Positions 33,562-41,125 of a DNA stretch of 64,000 nt are shown piece after piece. How positions within the stretch are numbered: position 1 is the stretch's first letter; every line of letters begins with the position of its first letter. The notes beneath the pieces were generated by a model. It searched no databases. It saw only the letters and a program-made list of their open reading frames with translations, and was not told the DNA's origin. The stretch comes from Rhodococcus pseudokoreensis (lineage in GTDB: Bacteria > Actinomycetota > Actinomycetes > Mycobacteriales > Mycobacteriaceae). The translations under genes were made by a program, and so were the position numbers. The DNA is taken from assembly GCF_017068395.1 (NCBI RefSeq), contig NZ_CP070619.1, forward strand, positions 5,332,001 to 5,396,000, written 5' to 3'.

Positions 33562-34859
33562 CCGAGTTCTCCCAGACCGTCGTTCTGCCGACCGGTACTC
33601 CCGCCCAGGCCGGGCTGGAGGTATTGCTGCCCGCGCTCACCGACCTCTACCGCGATCTGCACGCACACCCCGAATTGTCCATGCAGGAGAACAGGACCGC
33701 GGACATCGTCGCGGCGGTGTTGCGTGCACAGGGCTGGGACGTCACCGAGGGCGTCGGCCGGACCGGCGTCGTGGGGGTGCTCCACAACGGCGACGGCCCC
33801 GTGGTGCTGCTGCGCGCCGACATGGACGGACTGCCGGTCCGCGAGGACACCGGACTCGACTACGCCTCCACCGACACCGGGATCGATCCCGACGGGGTGA
33901 CGGTGCCGGTCATGCACGCGTGCGGTCACGACGTGCACGTCACCTGCCTGCTCGGCGCCGCCGCGCTGTACGCCGCGGATCGCTCCCTGTGGCGCGGCAC
34001 CCTCGTGGTGGTCTTCCAGCCGGGCGAGGAGACCGCGCAGGGCGCCCGGGCGATGGTCGACGACGGCTTCATCGAGCGCTTCCCCCGACCGGACGTGTGC
34101 CTGGGCCAGCACGTCGGACCGTTCCCCGCCGGGGTGATCGTCACCCGCCCCGGAACATTGATGGCTGCCGCCGACAGTTTCCGGATCCGGCTCTTCGGGC
34201 GCGGCGGACACGGATCGGCGCCCGAGCACACCGTCGATCCCATCGTCATGGGCTCGGCCGTGGTGGGGCGACTCCAGGCGGTCGTGTCGCGTGAGGTGGC
34301 CGCGGGTGATTCGGCGGTGGTCACCGTGGGTTCGTTCCACAGCGGCCACAAGGAGAACATCATCCCCGACGAGGCGGAACTGAAGGTCAACGTCCGCACG
34401 TTCGATCCGCAGGTGCGGGACCGGGTGCTGCCCGCGATCCGCCGCGTCGTCAACGCCGAAGCCGCCGCATCCGGGGCGCCGAAGGAGCCGGAGTTCAACC
34501 CGCTCAACGACTTCCCGTTGACGGTCAACGACGAGGCCGCCACCGAGCGGGTCGTCGCGGCACTTGCCGACACCTTCGGTTCGGACCGGATACTGCCGAT
34601 GCCACGTCCACTCGCCGGCAGCGAAGACTTCGGTGTCTTCGCCACCGCCGCCGGATGTCCCTCCGTCTTCTGGCATTTCGGCGGCGCCGACCCCGCGGCG
34701 TTCGCCCACCTGGACCTCACCGCCACGGCGGCCCTGGCACTGCCCGAGGGAGTGCCGACCAACCACTCGCCGCAGTTCGCCCCGGTCATCGACCCGACCC
34801 TCGAGACCGGGGTCCGGGCACTGCTCGCCGCGGCGGCCGCCTGGAACGCGGCGAGCTGA
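33558..34859 (+). CDS. M20-family amidohydrolase (hippurate hydrolase/aminoacylase-like)
   Basis: A 433-residue M20D metallo-amidohydrolase. Features are LYRDLHAHPELSMQE at the start of the catalytic domain, LLRADMDGLPVREDTG, the metal-binding VPVMHACGHDVHVT (Cys-His), FQPGEETAQGARAMVDDG (Glu pair) and LGQHVGPFPAG. The lid/dimerisation domain has FGRGGHGSAPEHTVDPI, and PLAGSEDFGVFA supplies the last ligand. Such enzymes release the acid from N-acyl amino acids such as hippurate, or from indole-amino-acid conjugates. ATG 33558 overlaps the carrier's stop, with AAGGA 7 bases upstream, so the two are translated together. The divergent AsnC-type gene is the likely regulator. Confidence 0.9.
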   Translation: MTEFSQTVVLPTGTPAQAGLEVLLPALTDLYRDLHAHPELSMQENRTADIVAAVLRAQGWDVTEGVGRTGVVGVLHNGDGPVVLLRADMDGLPVREDTGLDYASTDTGIDPDGVTVPVMHACGHDVHVTCLLGAAALYAADRSLWRGTLVVVFQPGEETAQGARAMVDDGFIERFPRPDVCLGQHVGPFPAGVIVTRPGTLMAAADSFRIRLFGRGGHGSAPEHTVDPIVMGSAVVGRLQAVVSREVAAGDSAVVTVGSFHSGHKENIIPDEAELKVNVRTFDPQVRDRVLPAIRRVVNAEAAASGAPKEPEFNPLNDFPLTVNDEAATERVVAALADTFGSDRILPMPRPLAGSEDFGVFATAAGCPSVFWHFGGADPAAFAHLDLTATAALALPEGVPTNHSPQFAPVIDPTLETGVRALLAAAAAWNAAS

Positions 34860-34881
34860 GGCGCGAAGCGCGCCTCGCGCC
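34860..34881. terminator. GC-rich hairpin after the M20 gene
   Basis: GGCGCGA and TCGCGCC form a 7-bp stem around AGCGCGCC, directly after the stop codon of the amidohydrolase gene. There is no T-run, so termination is only suggested by position. The next 40 bases are AT-rich (TAAGTTTAATTTTC) and probably hold the promoter of the small gene at 35002. Confidence 0.35.
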
Positions 34882-35001
34882 GGTGAGGGTCGCCTATCTC
34901 ACAGTCGCCTAAGTTTAATTTTCAACTTTAGTCGTGTGAAGATCGAGTGACACGGAGGTCGCGAGATGGAGTGGCCCCGGAATTCCCAGGGGAGGGCGAT
35001 C

Positions 35002-35205
35002 ATGTCCGTAGACGAAGAACGACGCCAGGTCGAGTTGGTCGTCGACCGGCTTGCCGTGGAGCACGTCGGCGTACCACGCCACACTGTCGAGCAGATCGTG
35101 CACGACGTGCATGCGACGTTCGACGTGGGAGCGGTGCGCGATTTCGTTCCACTGCTCGTCGAACGGTCCGCGAAGCAGAAGATCGCTGCTCTCACCAGTT
35201 TCTGA
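35002..35205 (+). CDS. Small three-helix-bundle dimerisation-type protein
   Basis: A 67-residue protein (MSVDEERRQVELVVDRL at the start; HTVEQIVHDVHATFD and VRDFVPLLVERSAKQKI follow). The heptad-like pattern and the phrase VRDFVPLLVER match small actinobacterial proteins annotated as three-helix bundle dimerisation domain. These have no known enzymatic role. ATG 35002 has GGGGAGGG upstream. An in-frame ATG at 34966 also has a GGAGG at a good distance and would add 12 residues, so the start is uncertain. It is convergent with the anti-sigma gene (18-base gap) and preceded by an AT-rich promoter-like region. Confidence 0.7.
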   Translation: MSVDEERRQVELVVDRLAVEHVGVPRHTVEQIVHDVHATFDVGAVRDFVPLLVERSAKQKIAALTSF

Positions 35206-35223
35206 CACACGGCCGCGGCACCG

Positions 35224-35889
35224 TCACGAGTGCAGCGGCGCCTGGAGTATGGCGGTGTCGTCCCCGGGTGCGCTGACGCCGAGCATGGTGGCGTCGGACA
35301 TCGGTAGCGCCACGGCGAGGTTCATCGACATCTTCCGGTCGCCGCCGGCGATGAAACTTCCCGCGTTCATGCGACTTCCGTCGGGTCGTTGCAGCCAGAC
35401 GTTGTAGGTGCTGCCCTCGGGGAGTCCGGTGACGTCGAGGCTGATTCCGGTTCCCCAGGCGCGGTTCTCCACCCGAGCGGACGCTTCCACGCCCGCGGCG
35501 GGCGCGGTGAAGGCCACCGGCTGTCCGGGCGGGGTGCTCGGGACGAGGGTGCGGAGGAAGAATCCGCCGGTGAGCAGTCCGAGAGCGGTGACGGCGGCCG
35601 CGGCGACGACCGCGACCCGGCGGTGCCGTTGCCGGCTGCGTTCGCGGTCGAGCGTCGCGAGGATCGTGCCGGGCAGCGCGGGGGACGGCGCCGGCGGTGG
35701 CTCGAGGAGCCGGTCCGGGTCCGCCTGCCCCAGGACCGAGGCCACCGGGGTCAGCTGGTTCAACTCGGCCCGGCAGTCCGCGCATCCGTCCAGGTGGGCG
35801 CGTACCGCCACCGCTTCGTGGTCGTCGAGGCGCCCGAGCGCATACATGCCCAGCAAGGTGTGCATCTGTCGGCAGCGATCACTGGTCAC
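35224..35889 (-). CDS. Anti-sigma factor (RskA-like), single membrane span
   Basis: A 221-residue anti-sigma factor. The N-terminal cytosolic anti-sigma domain has the zinc-type HxxxCxxC (H32, C36, C39 in RAHLDGCADCRAEL). One membrane helix is at about 91-112 (VAVVAAAAVTALGLLTGGF). The outer domain is RskA-like (AFTAPAAGVEASARVENRAW; YNVWLQRPDGSRMNAGSF). It would hold the ECF sigma factor encoded just upstream at the membrane until a signal releases it, often by proteolysis. Its ATG at 35889 overlaps the sigma gene's 3' end by 11 bases, so the pair is translationally coupled. The signal is unknown, but the redox proteins encoded divergently suggest oxidative stress. Confidence 0.88.
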   Translation of the reverse strand: MTSDRCRQMHTLLGMYALGRLDDHEAVAVRAHLDGCADCRAELNQLTPVASVLGQADPDRLLEPPPAPSPALPGTILATLDRERSRQRHRRVAVVAAAAVTALGLLTGGFFLRTLVPSTPPGQPVAFTAPAAGVEASARVENRAWGTGISLDVTGLPEGSTYNVWLQRPDGSRMNAGSFIAGGDRKMSMNLAVALPMSDATMLGVSAPGDDTAILQAPLHS

Positions 35890-36436
35890 CGTGCCACCCC
35901 ATTTCTTCCAGTACGAGTTTGAGCGCCTTCAGCCCGTAGTACACCCGACTGCGCACGGTGCCCACGGGGATGCCGAGTTCCGCCGCGACCTCGCTGGTGG
36001 ACCGGTCGCGCAAGTGGATCTCGACGAGTACGACGCGATGCTGTTCGGACAGTCGCCGCAAGGCCTCCTCGACCTGCAGTCCCACCAGCAACTGTTCCAG
36101 CGGGCGCTCGGGCACCGGAACGTCGGGCGGCTCGGTGTCGGCGAGCTGGGGCCGGGAGGCCCGCGCCCGGCTCGCGTCGATCACCACGTTGCGGCAGATG
36201 GCATACAGCCAGGTCCGGACGGTGGAACGCTGCGGGTCGTACCGGTCCGCGCCGCGCCAGGCGCGGAGGAACGTCTCCTGCACCACTTCCTCCGCGCGTC
36301 CCCGGTCTCCGAGCGAGCGGTAGGCGAGGGCGAACAGTTCGCCGGCGTGATCGTCGTAGACGGTCCGCAACACAGCGTTGTCGGCCAAATTCCCGACCGA
36401 CTCCTCCGCCCGCTTGCGCGCCATGCGTAGCCGCAC
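35879..36436 (-). CDS. ECF-family RNA polymerase sigma factor
   Basis: A 185-residue ECF sigma factor. Region 2 is VYDDHAGELFALAYRSLGD, RAEEVVQETFLRAWRGADRY and RTWLYAICRNVVIDASRAR. Region 4 is EEALRRLSEQHRVVLVEIHL and VAAELGIPVGTVRSRVYYGLKAL. This resembles the SigK/SigL group that pairs with RskA-type anti-sigmas. GTG 36436 is preferred, because AGGAGG lies 6 bases upstream; the ATG at 36424 is 18 bases away. It is divergent from a lipoprotein, catalase-like protein and cytochrome b561 set at 36648-38818. In related loci such sets are the regulon, so this set is the probable target. Confidence 0.9.
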   Translation of the reverse strand: MRLRMARKRAEESVGNLADNAVLRTVYDDHAGELFALAYRSLGDRGRAEEVVQETFLRAWRGADRYDPQRSTVRTWLYAICRNVVIDASRARASRPQLADTEPPDVPVPERPLEQLLVGLQVEEALRRLSEQHRVVLVEIHLRDRSTSEVAAELGIPVGTVRSRVYYGLKALKLVLEEMGWHGDQ

Positions 36437-36647
36437 GACCTCACCTCCTGCAACACCGGAAATGTCGTCGGCCCGCCCGACGTCCGCCAGGGTGTACGGA
36501 CGGGAGTGCCGCGGCGTTCACCGTCGATTCTCCACCAGCGTCTTCGTGAAAATTCGCGGCCGCCGTGAACGCGGCCGGCCGGCGGTCCGTACTCCCCGGC
36601 GTCGTCCGCGATCGGCGGGCGGCTTCAGAGGAGAGAACGGAGATCTG
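36437..36647. promoter_or_regulatory. Divergent promoter region of sigma factor and lipoprotein genes
   Basis: This 211-base gap separates the sigma factor and the lipoprotein. It should hold an autoregulated sigma promoter and the promoter of the redox set. GGAAATGTCGTC at about 36455-36466 resembles an ECF -35 element (GGAAxx), but I see no matching -10 with certainty. A GGCCGC (N7) GCGGCC dyad at 36558-36576 is present. Confidence 0.35.
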
Positions 36648-37139
36648 ATGATCGCGAAGCGAGCGATTCTTGCGGTGGCCTGCGCCGGCGCTGCGGTTGC
36701 CCTGATGTCGGGCTGCAGCCAGGCGACCGAGGCCCCGGCGGATGCGCAGACGACCAGCATGCAAGACGCAGCGCCGACGACCGGCGCAGCGGATGCTGCG
36801 GCGACGCTCGGCACGCGGGAGACCGCGCTGGGCACCGTGCTGACCGACGGCGACGGCTTCACGCTCTACCGCTTCGACGAGGACACCGCCGACCTGGTGA
36901 AGTGCGTGGGCCCGTGTGCCGAGATCTGGCCGCCGACACAAGGCACACCGTTGCCCCACCCGGACGCCGTCGTGCCGGGCACGGTGGGCACCACGACGCG
37001 TCCCGACGGCGTCGAGCAGGCGACCTACGACGGTCATCCTCTCTACCGGTTCGCCAAGGACACGGCCCCCGGAGTGACGAGCGGAGACGGGGTCAAGGGG
37101 ACGTGGCACGTGGTGACGGTCGATGCCGCGCAGGGGTGA
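36648..37139 (+). CDS. Lipoprotein with COG4315-type secreted repeats
   Basis: A 163-residue exported lipoprotein. The signal peptide is AILAVACAGAAVALMSGC with a lipobox LMSGC, so the mature protein starts at Cys and is anchored outside the cytoplasmic membrane. After an Ala/Thr-rich linker there are two copies of the small repeat seen in predicted lipoproteins of COG4315: TVLTDGDGFTLYRFDEDT with VKCVGPCAEIWPP, and TTTRPDGVEQATYDGHPLYRF. Their function is not established; in many genomes they stand beside ECF sigma genes or redox proteins. ATG 36648 with CGGAG upstream. Its end overlaps the catalase-like gene by 17 bases. Confidence 0.82.
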   Translation: MIAKRAILAVACAGAAVALMSGCSQATEAPADAQTTSMQDAAPTTGAADAAATLGTRETALGTVLTDGDGFTLYRFDEDTADLVKCVGPCAEIWPPTQGTPLPHPDAVVPGTVGTTTRPDGVEQATYDGHPLYRFAKDTAPGVTSGDGVKGTWHVVTVDAAQG

Positions 37140-38244
37140 CGGTCACGAACCCTCCGTCGGTGGTCGGTCAGGGGCAAGCGTCACCCGGCGTAGCGCCCTG
37201 ATCGGCCTGGCGGCGGTCGGTGCGATCGCCGCGGTGGACGTCGGTGGGTTCCTGTTCGCCGGCGGCCGGCTGACCCCGCACACCGTCACCCCGTCGCGGT
37301 TCGTCGATCGGTTCGAGCAGGTCTTCGGTCGGCACGAGGGGTTCCGGCGGAACCACGCGAAGGGCGTGAGTGCCACGGGGTGGTTCACGCCGACCGGCGC
37401 CGGGTCCGCGGTGTCCACGGCGAGCGTCTTCCGGGCCGGCGGCCGCCACCCCGTCACCGGGCGGTTCTCGTTGTCGGGCGGGCTGCCCGACGCCGTCGAC
37501 GCCGCCGACACCGTGCGCGGTCTGGGATTGGTCTTCCGGTTGCCCGAGGGAGAGCAATGGCGGACCGCGATGATCGACAGTCCGGTGTTTCCCGACCGCA
37601 CGCCGGACGGCTTCCGTGATCGGCTGCTCGCCTCGAAGAAGATCCCGGACACCGGCAAACCCGAGCCGGCCGCGATGGCCTCGTTCCTGGCACGCCATCC
37701 CGAGACGGCGGCGGCGATGGACATCATCCGGCGACAGCCTCGCACTTCCGGGTTCGGGGACAGCACATTTCACGGACTCAATGCCTTTCGGTGCGCCGAC
37801 CGGTCCGGGGCCACGGTTCCGGTGCGCTGGAAGCTGGTGCCGGAGCAACCCGTCCGGCATCCCGGCGCCGAGGAGGCGTCCGGCCGCGACTACCTGTTCG
37901 ACGCACTCGTCCGGGACGTCACGCGAGGACCCCTGCGCTGGCGGATGATCCTCACGATCGGGGAGGCGGGGGACCCGACGGACGATGCAACCAGACCGTG
38001 GCCGGCCGACAGGAAGTCCCTCGACGTCGGCACGCTGACCGTCGATGCGATCGACACCGAAGCGCCGGACAATGCGCGGGACGTCAACTTCGATCCGCTC
38101 GTACTGCCGAATGGCATTGCGCCGTCGGATGATCCACTGCTCAGTGCACGGTCCGCGGTCTACGCGGAATCGTTCAACCGGCGGTCCGGTGAGCCGAAAT
38201 CGCCGAGTCGAGTCAACGTTTCGGAGGTGCCCGATGAGCGATAG
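37123..38244 (+). CDS. SrpA-like catalase-fold haem protein, possibly Tat-exported
   Basis: A 373-residue catalase-related protein, shorter than true catalases (about 480-700). The distal His is in FRRNHAKGVSATGWFTP. FRAGGRHPVTGRFSLSGGLPD matches the core of the fold, and the proximal haem Tyr is in RSAVYAESFNRRSGEP. An N-terminal VTRRSALIGLAAVGAIAAV has a twin-arginine-like motif and a hydrophobic stretch, so it may be exported with haem already bound. SrpA-type proteins are thought to be peroxidases rather than efficient catalases. ATG 37123 overlaps the lipoprotein gene by 17 bases with no clear Shine-Dalgarno, which points to coupling. A cytochrome b561 follows, overlapping by 11 bases. 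Confidence 0.85.
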   Translation: MPRRGDGHEPSVGGRSGASVTRRSALIGLAAVGAIAAVDVGGFLFAGGRLTPHTVTPSRFVDRFEQVFGRHEGFRRNHAKGVSATGWFTPTGAGSAVSTASVFRAGGRHPVTGRFSLSGGLPDAVDAADTVRGLGLVFRLPEGEQWRTAMIDSPVFPDRTPDGFRDRLLASKKIPDTGKPEPAAMASFLARHPETAAAMDIIRRQPRTSGFGDSTFHGLNAFRCADRSGATVPVRWKLVPEQPVRHPGAEEASGRDYLFDALVRDVTRGPLRWRMILTIGEAGDPTDDATRPWPADRKSLDVGTLTVDAIDTEAPDNARDVNFDPLVLPNGIAPSDDPLLSARSAVYAESFNRRSGEPKSPSRVNVSEVPDER

Positions 38245-38818
38245 CCCGACACGGTATGCGTTCACGTCGCGGGTGCTGCACTGGGTGATGGCGATCCTGG
38301 TGATCGCACAACTCTTCCTCGGCGTCGCGATGGTGGCGTCGTTGGACGCCTACCATTTGTTGCGGACGGTGCATCAACCGCTGGGGTTCGCGATTCTCGT
38401 CCTCGCGGTCGTGCGGATCGGCAACCGGGTCCTCCACCGTCCGCCGCCGTCTGCCGGGATGCGGCCCGCCGAGCGGATGGTCGCGACCGGGTCGGAATGC
38501 CTGCTCTACGGACTCCTGGTGCTGCAACCGGTCACCGGGTGGGCGATGCTGTCGGCGGGCGGGTTCCCGATCGCCCTCACCGCGCAGCTGAGTCTGCCCG
38601 CGATCGCTCCCCGCGATCCTGATCTGTACTCGGTGTTGCGGCAGTCCCACACGGTGCTCGGGTACCTACTTTTCGCAGCGTTCACCGCGCACCTGTGCGC
38701 GATCCTGTTCCACACGTTCGTCCTGCGTGACCGGATTCTCGGCCGGATGACGATGGGGCGCCGGCACCGGCCCGCCCAGCCGCCGCAACGACAGGATCAA
38801 GAGTTCAGGGTTTCCTGA
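38234..38818 (+). CDS. Cytochrome b561-family membrane protein
   Basis: A 194-residue protein with four membrane helices. The haem-binding His positions of the bacterial b561 family are visible in RVLHWVMAILVIAQLFLGV, RTVHQPLGFAILVLAVVRI, RQSHTVLGYLLFAAF and CAILFHTFVLRDRILGRM. Such proteins move electrons between the quinone pool and a partner protein at the outer face of the membrane. Here the natural partner is the catalase-fold protein encoded just upstream, which suggests a quinol-driven peroxidase. ATG 38234 has GGAGGTG upstream and overlaps the previous stop. The end of the gene overlaps the operator-like palindrome of the next operon. Confidence 0.87.
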   Translation: MSDSPTRYAFTSRVLHWVMAILVIAQLFLGVAMVASLDAYHLLRTVHQPLGFAILVLAVVRIGNRVLHRPPPSAGMRPAERMVATGSECLLYGLLVLQPVTGWAMLSAGGFPIALTAQLSLPAIAPRDPDLYSVLRQSHTVLGYLLFAAFTAHLCAILFHTFVLRDRILGRMTMGRRHRPAQPPQRQDQEFRVS

Positions 38819-38836
38819 ATACAGGAATCGCTGTAT
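38812..38836. promoter_or_regulatory. Candidate CmtR-type operator (overlapping palindromes)
   Basis: TTCCTG-AATA-CAGGAA (38812-38827) is a perfect 6-4-6 inverted repeat. ATACAG-GAATCG-CTGTAT (38819-38836) is a second perfect repeat sharing its right arm. They lie just 9 bases before the start of the ArsR/CmtR-like gene, so binding would block the transcript start of the sensor and the efflux gene. Confidence 0.6.
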
Positions 38837-38845
38837 CGTCGGGCC

Positions 38846-39175
38846 ATGGAGATGTTGATCCATCGCGACGCGCTGGCCAGGTTCGGCTACGCGCTGTCGG
38901 ACACGACGCGCACGCAGATCCTGCTGAGCCTGCGGTCGGGTCCCGGGTATCCGTCCGAGCTGGCCGAACAGATCGGGGTGTCGCGCCAGATCCTGTCGAA
39001 TCACCTGGCTTGCCTGCGTGGTTGCGGACTCGTCGTCGCGGCGCCGGAGGGGCGGCGGACGCGGTACGAACTGGCGGATCCGCGGATCGGGCGCGCGCTG
39101 GACGACCTGATCGGTCTGGTGCTGGCCGTCGATCCGTCCTGCTGCCCGGACGCCGAGACCGACGGCTGCTGCTGA
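38846..39175 (+). CDS. ArsR/SmtB-family metal sensor, CmtR-like
   Basis: A 109-residue winged-helix metal sensor (LARFGYALSDTTRTQILLSL; ELAEQIGVSRQILSNHLACL). It has the CmtR signature HLACLRGCGLVVAAPEGRRTRYEL. C56 and C60 sit in the recognition helix, where Mycobacterium tuberculosis CmtR has Cys57 and Cys61 for Cd/Pb, and the C-terminal SCCPDAETDGCC provides further thiolates (CmtR uses Cys102). It should repress the operon without metal and release it with Cd(II) or Pb(II). ATG 38846 directly follows the double palindrome. The stop shares one base with the next ATG (TGATG). Confidence 0.88.
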   Translation: MEMLIHRDALARFGYALSDTTRTQILLSLRSGPGYPSELAEQIGVSRQILSNHLACLRGCGLVVAAPEGRRTRYELADPRIGRALDDLIGLVLAVDPSCCPDAETDGCC

Positions 39176-39873
39176 TGGCGTCGGAACTCGGAATGCCCGC
39201 CGCGCGTCCGGCTCTCACCGCGGGGCGCCGGCAGGTCCTGGCGCGGCGGATCCGGTGGTTCGTGGCCGCGACGATCAGCTACAACGTGCTCGAGGCGGTC
39301 ATCGCGCTGAGCGAGGGCGCCCGGGTGTCGTCGACCGCGCTGATCGGGTTCGGTCTCGACTCGGTCATCGAGGTGTCCTCCGCGGCGGCCGTGGCCTGGC
39401 AGTTCGCCGGGAAGGACCCGGAATCGCGGGAGCGGGTGACGCTGCGGATCATCGCGTTCTCGTTCTTCGCATTGGCCGTGTACGTCACGGTCGACGCGAT
39501 CCGCTCCCTCTTCGGCATCGGCGAAGCCGAGCACTCGATCGTCGGGATCGCCCTGGCGGCAGTCAGTCTCGCGATCATGCCGGTACTGTCGTGGGCGCAG
39601 CGGCGCGCGGGACGCGAACTCGGGTCCCTCTCGGCGGTCGCCGATTCCAAACAGGCCCTGCTGTGCACCTACCTGTCCGCCGTCCTGCTGGTCGGGCTGC
39701 TGCTCAACTCCCTGCTGGGGTGGTCCTGGGCCGACCCGATCGCAGCCCTGGTCATCGCCGCGATCGCGGTCAAGGAGGGCATCAACGCCTGGCAGGGCGA
39801 CACCTGCTGCCCGGCGCCGGTCACCACCCCCGGCGCCGGCTGCGGTCGTACCTGCGACTGCTGCGACGACTGA
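39175..39873 (+). CDS. Cation diffusion facilitator-like efflux protein with Cys-rich tail
   Basis: A 232-residue membrane protein with about six helices. It has ISYNVLEAVIALSEGARVSSTALIGFGLDSVIE, of which FGLDSVIEVSSAA is the key metal-site helix (Asp in LDSVIE). Later helices contain VADSKQALLCTYLSAVLL and WADPIAALVIAAIAVKEG (the second D-type site). This is the layout of small CDF/TMEM163-like transporters. The tail DTCCPAPVTTPGAGCGRTC plus DCCDD holds seven Cys and probably binds soft metal ions. It is translationally linked to the CmtR-like sensor, so Cd/Pb (or Zn) efflux is likely. The next gene is convergent, 15 bases away. Confidence 0.85.
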   Translation: MASELGMPAARPALTAGRRQVLARRIRWFVAATISYNVLEAVIALSEGARVSSTALIGFGLDSVIEVSSAAAVAWQFAGKDPESRERVTLRIIAFSFFALAVYVTVDAIRSLFGIGEAEHSIVGIALAAVSLAIMPVLSWAQRRAGRELGSLSAVADSKQALLCTYLSAVLLVGLLLNSLLGWSWADPIAALVIAAIAVKEGINAWQGDTCCPAPVTTPGAGCGRTCDCCDD

Positions 39874-39888
39874 AAGGTCCCCCGACGG

Positions 39889-41100
39889 TCACTTCCCCCC
39901 GACGATGCCGCTGTCGAGGAGTTTGGCGACGTCGGAGTCGGAGCTGCCGAGGAGGTCGCGGAGGACGCTGCCGGTGTCGTCGCCGACGGCGGAGGCGGGT
40001 GCGACGGTGGCGTGGTGTCCGTCGAATGATGCCGGGTGGCCGGAGGCGAGGTAGGTGCCGACCCGCGGCTGGTCGAGGGGGGTGAACATCGGGTTGTTCT
40101 CGAGTTCGCCGGATTTGACGAGTTCCTCGAACGTGCGGTAGCGCTCGGCGAGGACGGACGTCTTCGAGAGTGCCTCGGCCACTTCGGTTGCGGTGTGTTC
40201 GCGGAACCAGCGTGTGAACAGTGCGGTGAGGACGTCGCGGTGGGTGAAGCGGTCGGCTTCGCGCGCGAAGTCGGCGTCGAGTGCGGTGGCGAGTGCCTCC
40301 ACCGGGGCGGTGGTTCCGGTGACGGCAACGAGGTCGCGGAAGTGCCGCGGGGTGAGGGCCACGATCATGAAACGGGCGCCGTCGCTCGTGGTGAAATCCG
40401 TTCCGTACGTGCCGTAGACGGAGTTGCCGGTGCCTTGCCTGCCGGTGCCGTTGATCTGCACCTCGGTGAGGTATCCCAGGGTGCCGGCAGTGGCGAGCGC
40501 GACGTCCTCGAGCGGCAGGGAGATGCGGGTGCCCTCGCCGGTGGCGTCGCGGTGACGGGCCGCGGACGCGACGGCCAGCGCGGCGTACAGCCCGCACGCC
40601 ACGTCCCAGGCAGGGAGGACGTGGTTGACGACGCCGGCGTGATCGGCGGGACCGGTGATGGACGGGAATCCGAGCCCGGCGTTGACCGTGTAGTCGACGC
40701 CGGGGGAACCGTCACGGCCACCGAGGATTTCGAGGGTGATGACATCGGAGCGGAGCGCGCTCAGCGTCTCGTGGGAGAGCCAGTCACGACCTCCCGCGTT
40801 CGTGACGAGAATTCCGCCGCCCGTTCCGGGGGCCGCGACCAGTTGCTGGACGAGCCGCTGCCCCTCCGGGTTGCGCATGTCGACGGCCACGGACCGCTTG
40901 CCGCGGTTGAGTCCGGTCCAGTAGATGCTCTCGCCGTCGCCCGTGATCGGCCAGCGGTTGTAGTCGGCGGCGCCGCCGATGGGGTCGATCCGGATGACCT
41001 CGGCCCCCAGCTGGGACAGGGTCAGTCCGCACAGGGGGGACGCGATGAAGCTGGAGACCTCGACGATCCGAAGTCCGGCAAGGGGAGTGTGGGCGGTCAC
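39889..41100 (-). CDS. mct: 2-methylfumaryl-CoA isomerase / mesaconyl-CoA C1-C4 CoA-transferase (Mct-like)
   Basis: A 403-residue class III CoA-transferase-fold protein. It differs from ordinary CaiB members and resembles Mct of the 3-hydroxypropionate bicycle: SFIASPLCGLTLSQLGAEVI, RIDPIGGAADYNRWPIT, GLNRGKRSVAVDMRNPEG, GGRDGSPGVDYTVNAGLGFP, VVNHVLPAWDVACGL and NPMFTPLDQPRVGTYL. Mct moves CoA within mesaconyl-CoA from C1 to C4. Its neighbours, a MaoC hydratase and a CitE-like lyase, are the enzymes that act before or after this step. It is the third gene of a minus-strand operon starting at 42978, with a 25-base gap to the MaoC gene. Start ATG 41100 with a usable GAGCATCT context only. Confidence 0.85.
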   Translation of the reverse strand: MTAHTPLAGLRIVEVSSFIASPLCGLTLSQLGAEVIRIDPIGGAADYNRWPITGDGESIYWTGLNRGKRSVAVDMRNPEGQRLVQQLVAAPGTGGGILVTNAGGRDWLSHETLSALRSDVITLEILGGRDGSPGVDYTVNAGLGFPSITGPADHAGVVNHVLPAWDVACGLYAALAVASAARHRDATGEGTRISLPLEDVALATAGTLGYLTEVQINGTGRQGTGNSVYGTYGTDFTTSDGARFMIVALTPRHFRDLVAVTGTTAPVEALATALDADFAREADRFTHRDVLTALFTRWFREHTATEVAEALSKTSVLAERYRTFEELVKSGELENNPMFTPLDQPRVGTYLASGHPASFDGHHATVAPASAVGDDTGSVLRDLLGSSDSDVAKLLDSGIVGGK

Positions 41101-41125
41101 GAGAGATGCTCCTTGATGGTGGAGG

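Noticed and set aside
36558..36576. GGCCGC (N7) GCGGCC hairpin between the sigma factor and the lipoprotein
   Set aside because: The arms are short and in GC-rich DNA; the position does not fit a terminator for either divergent gene.
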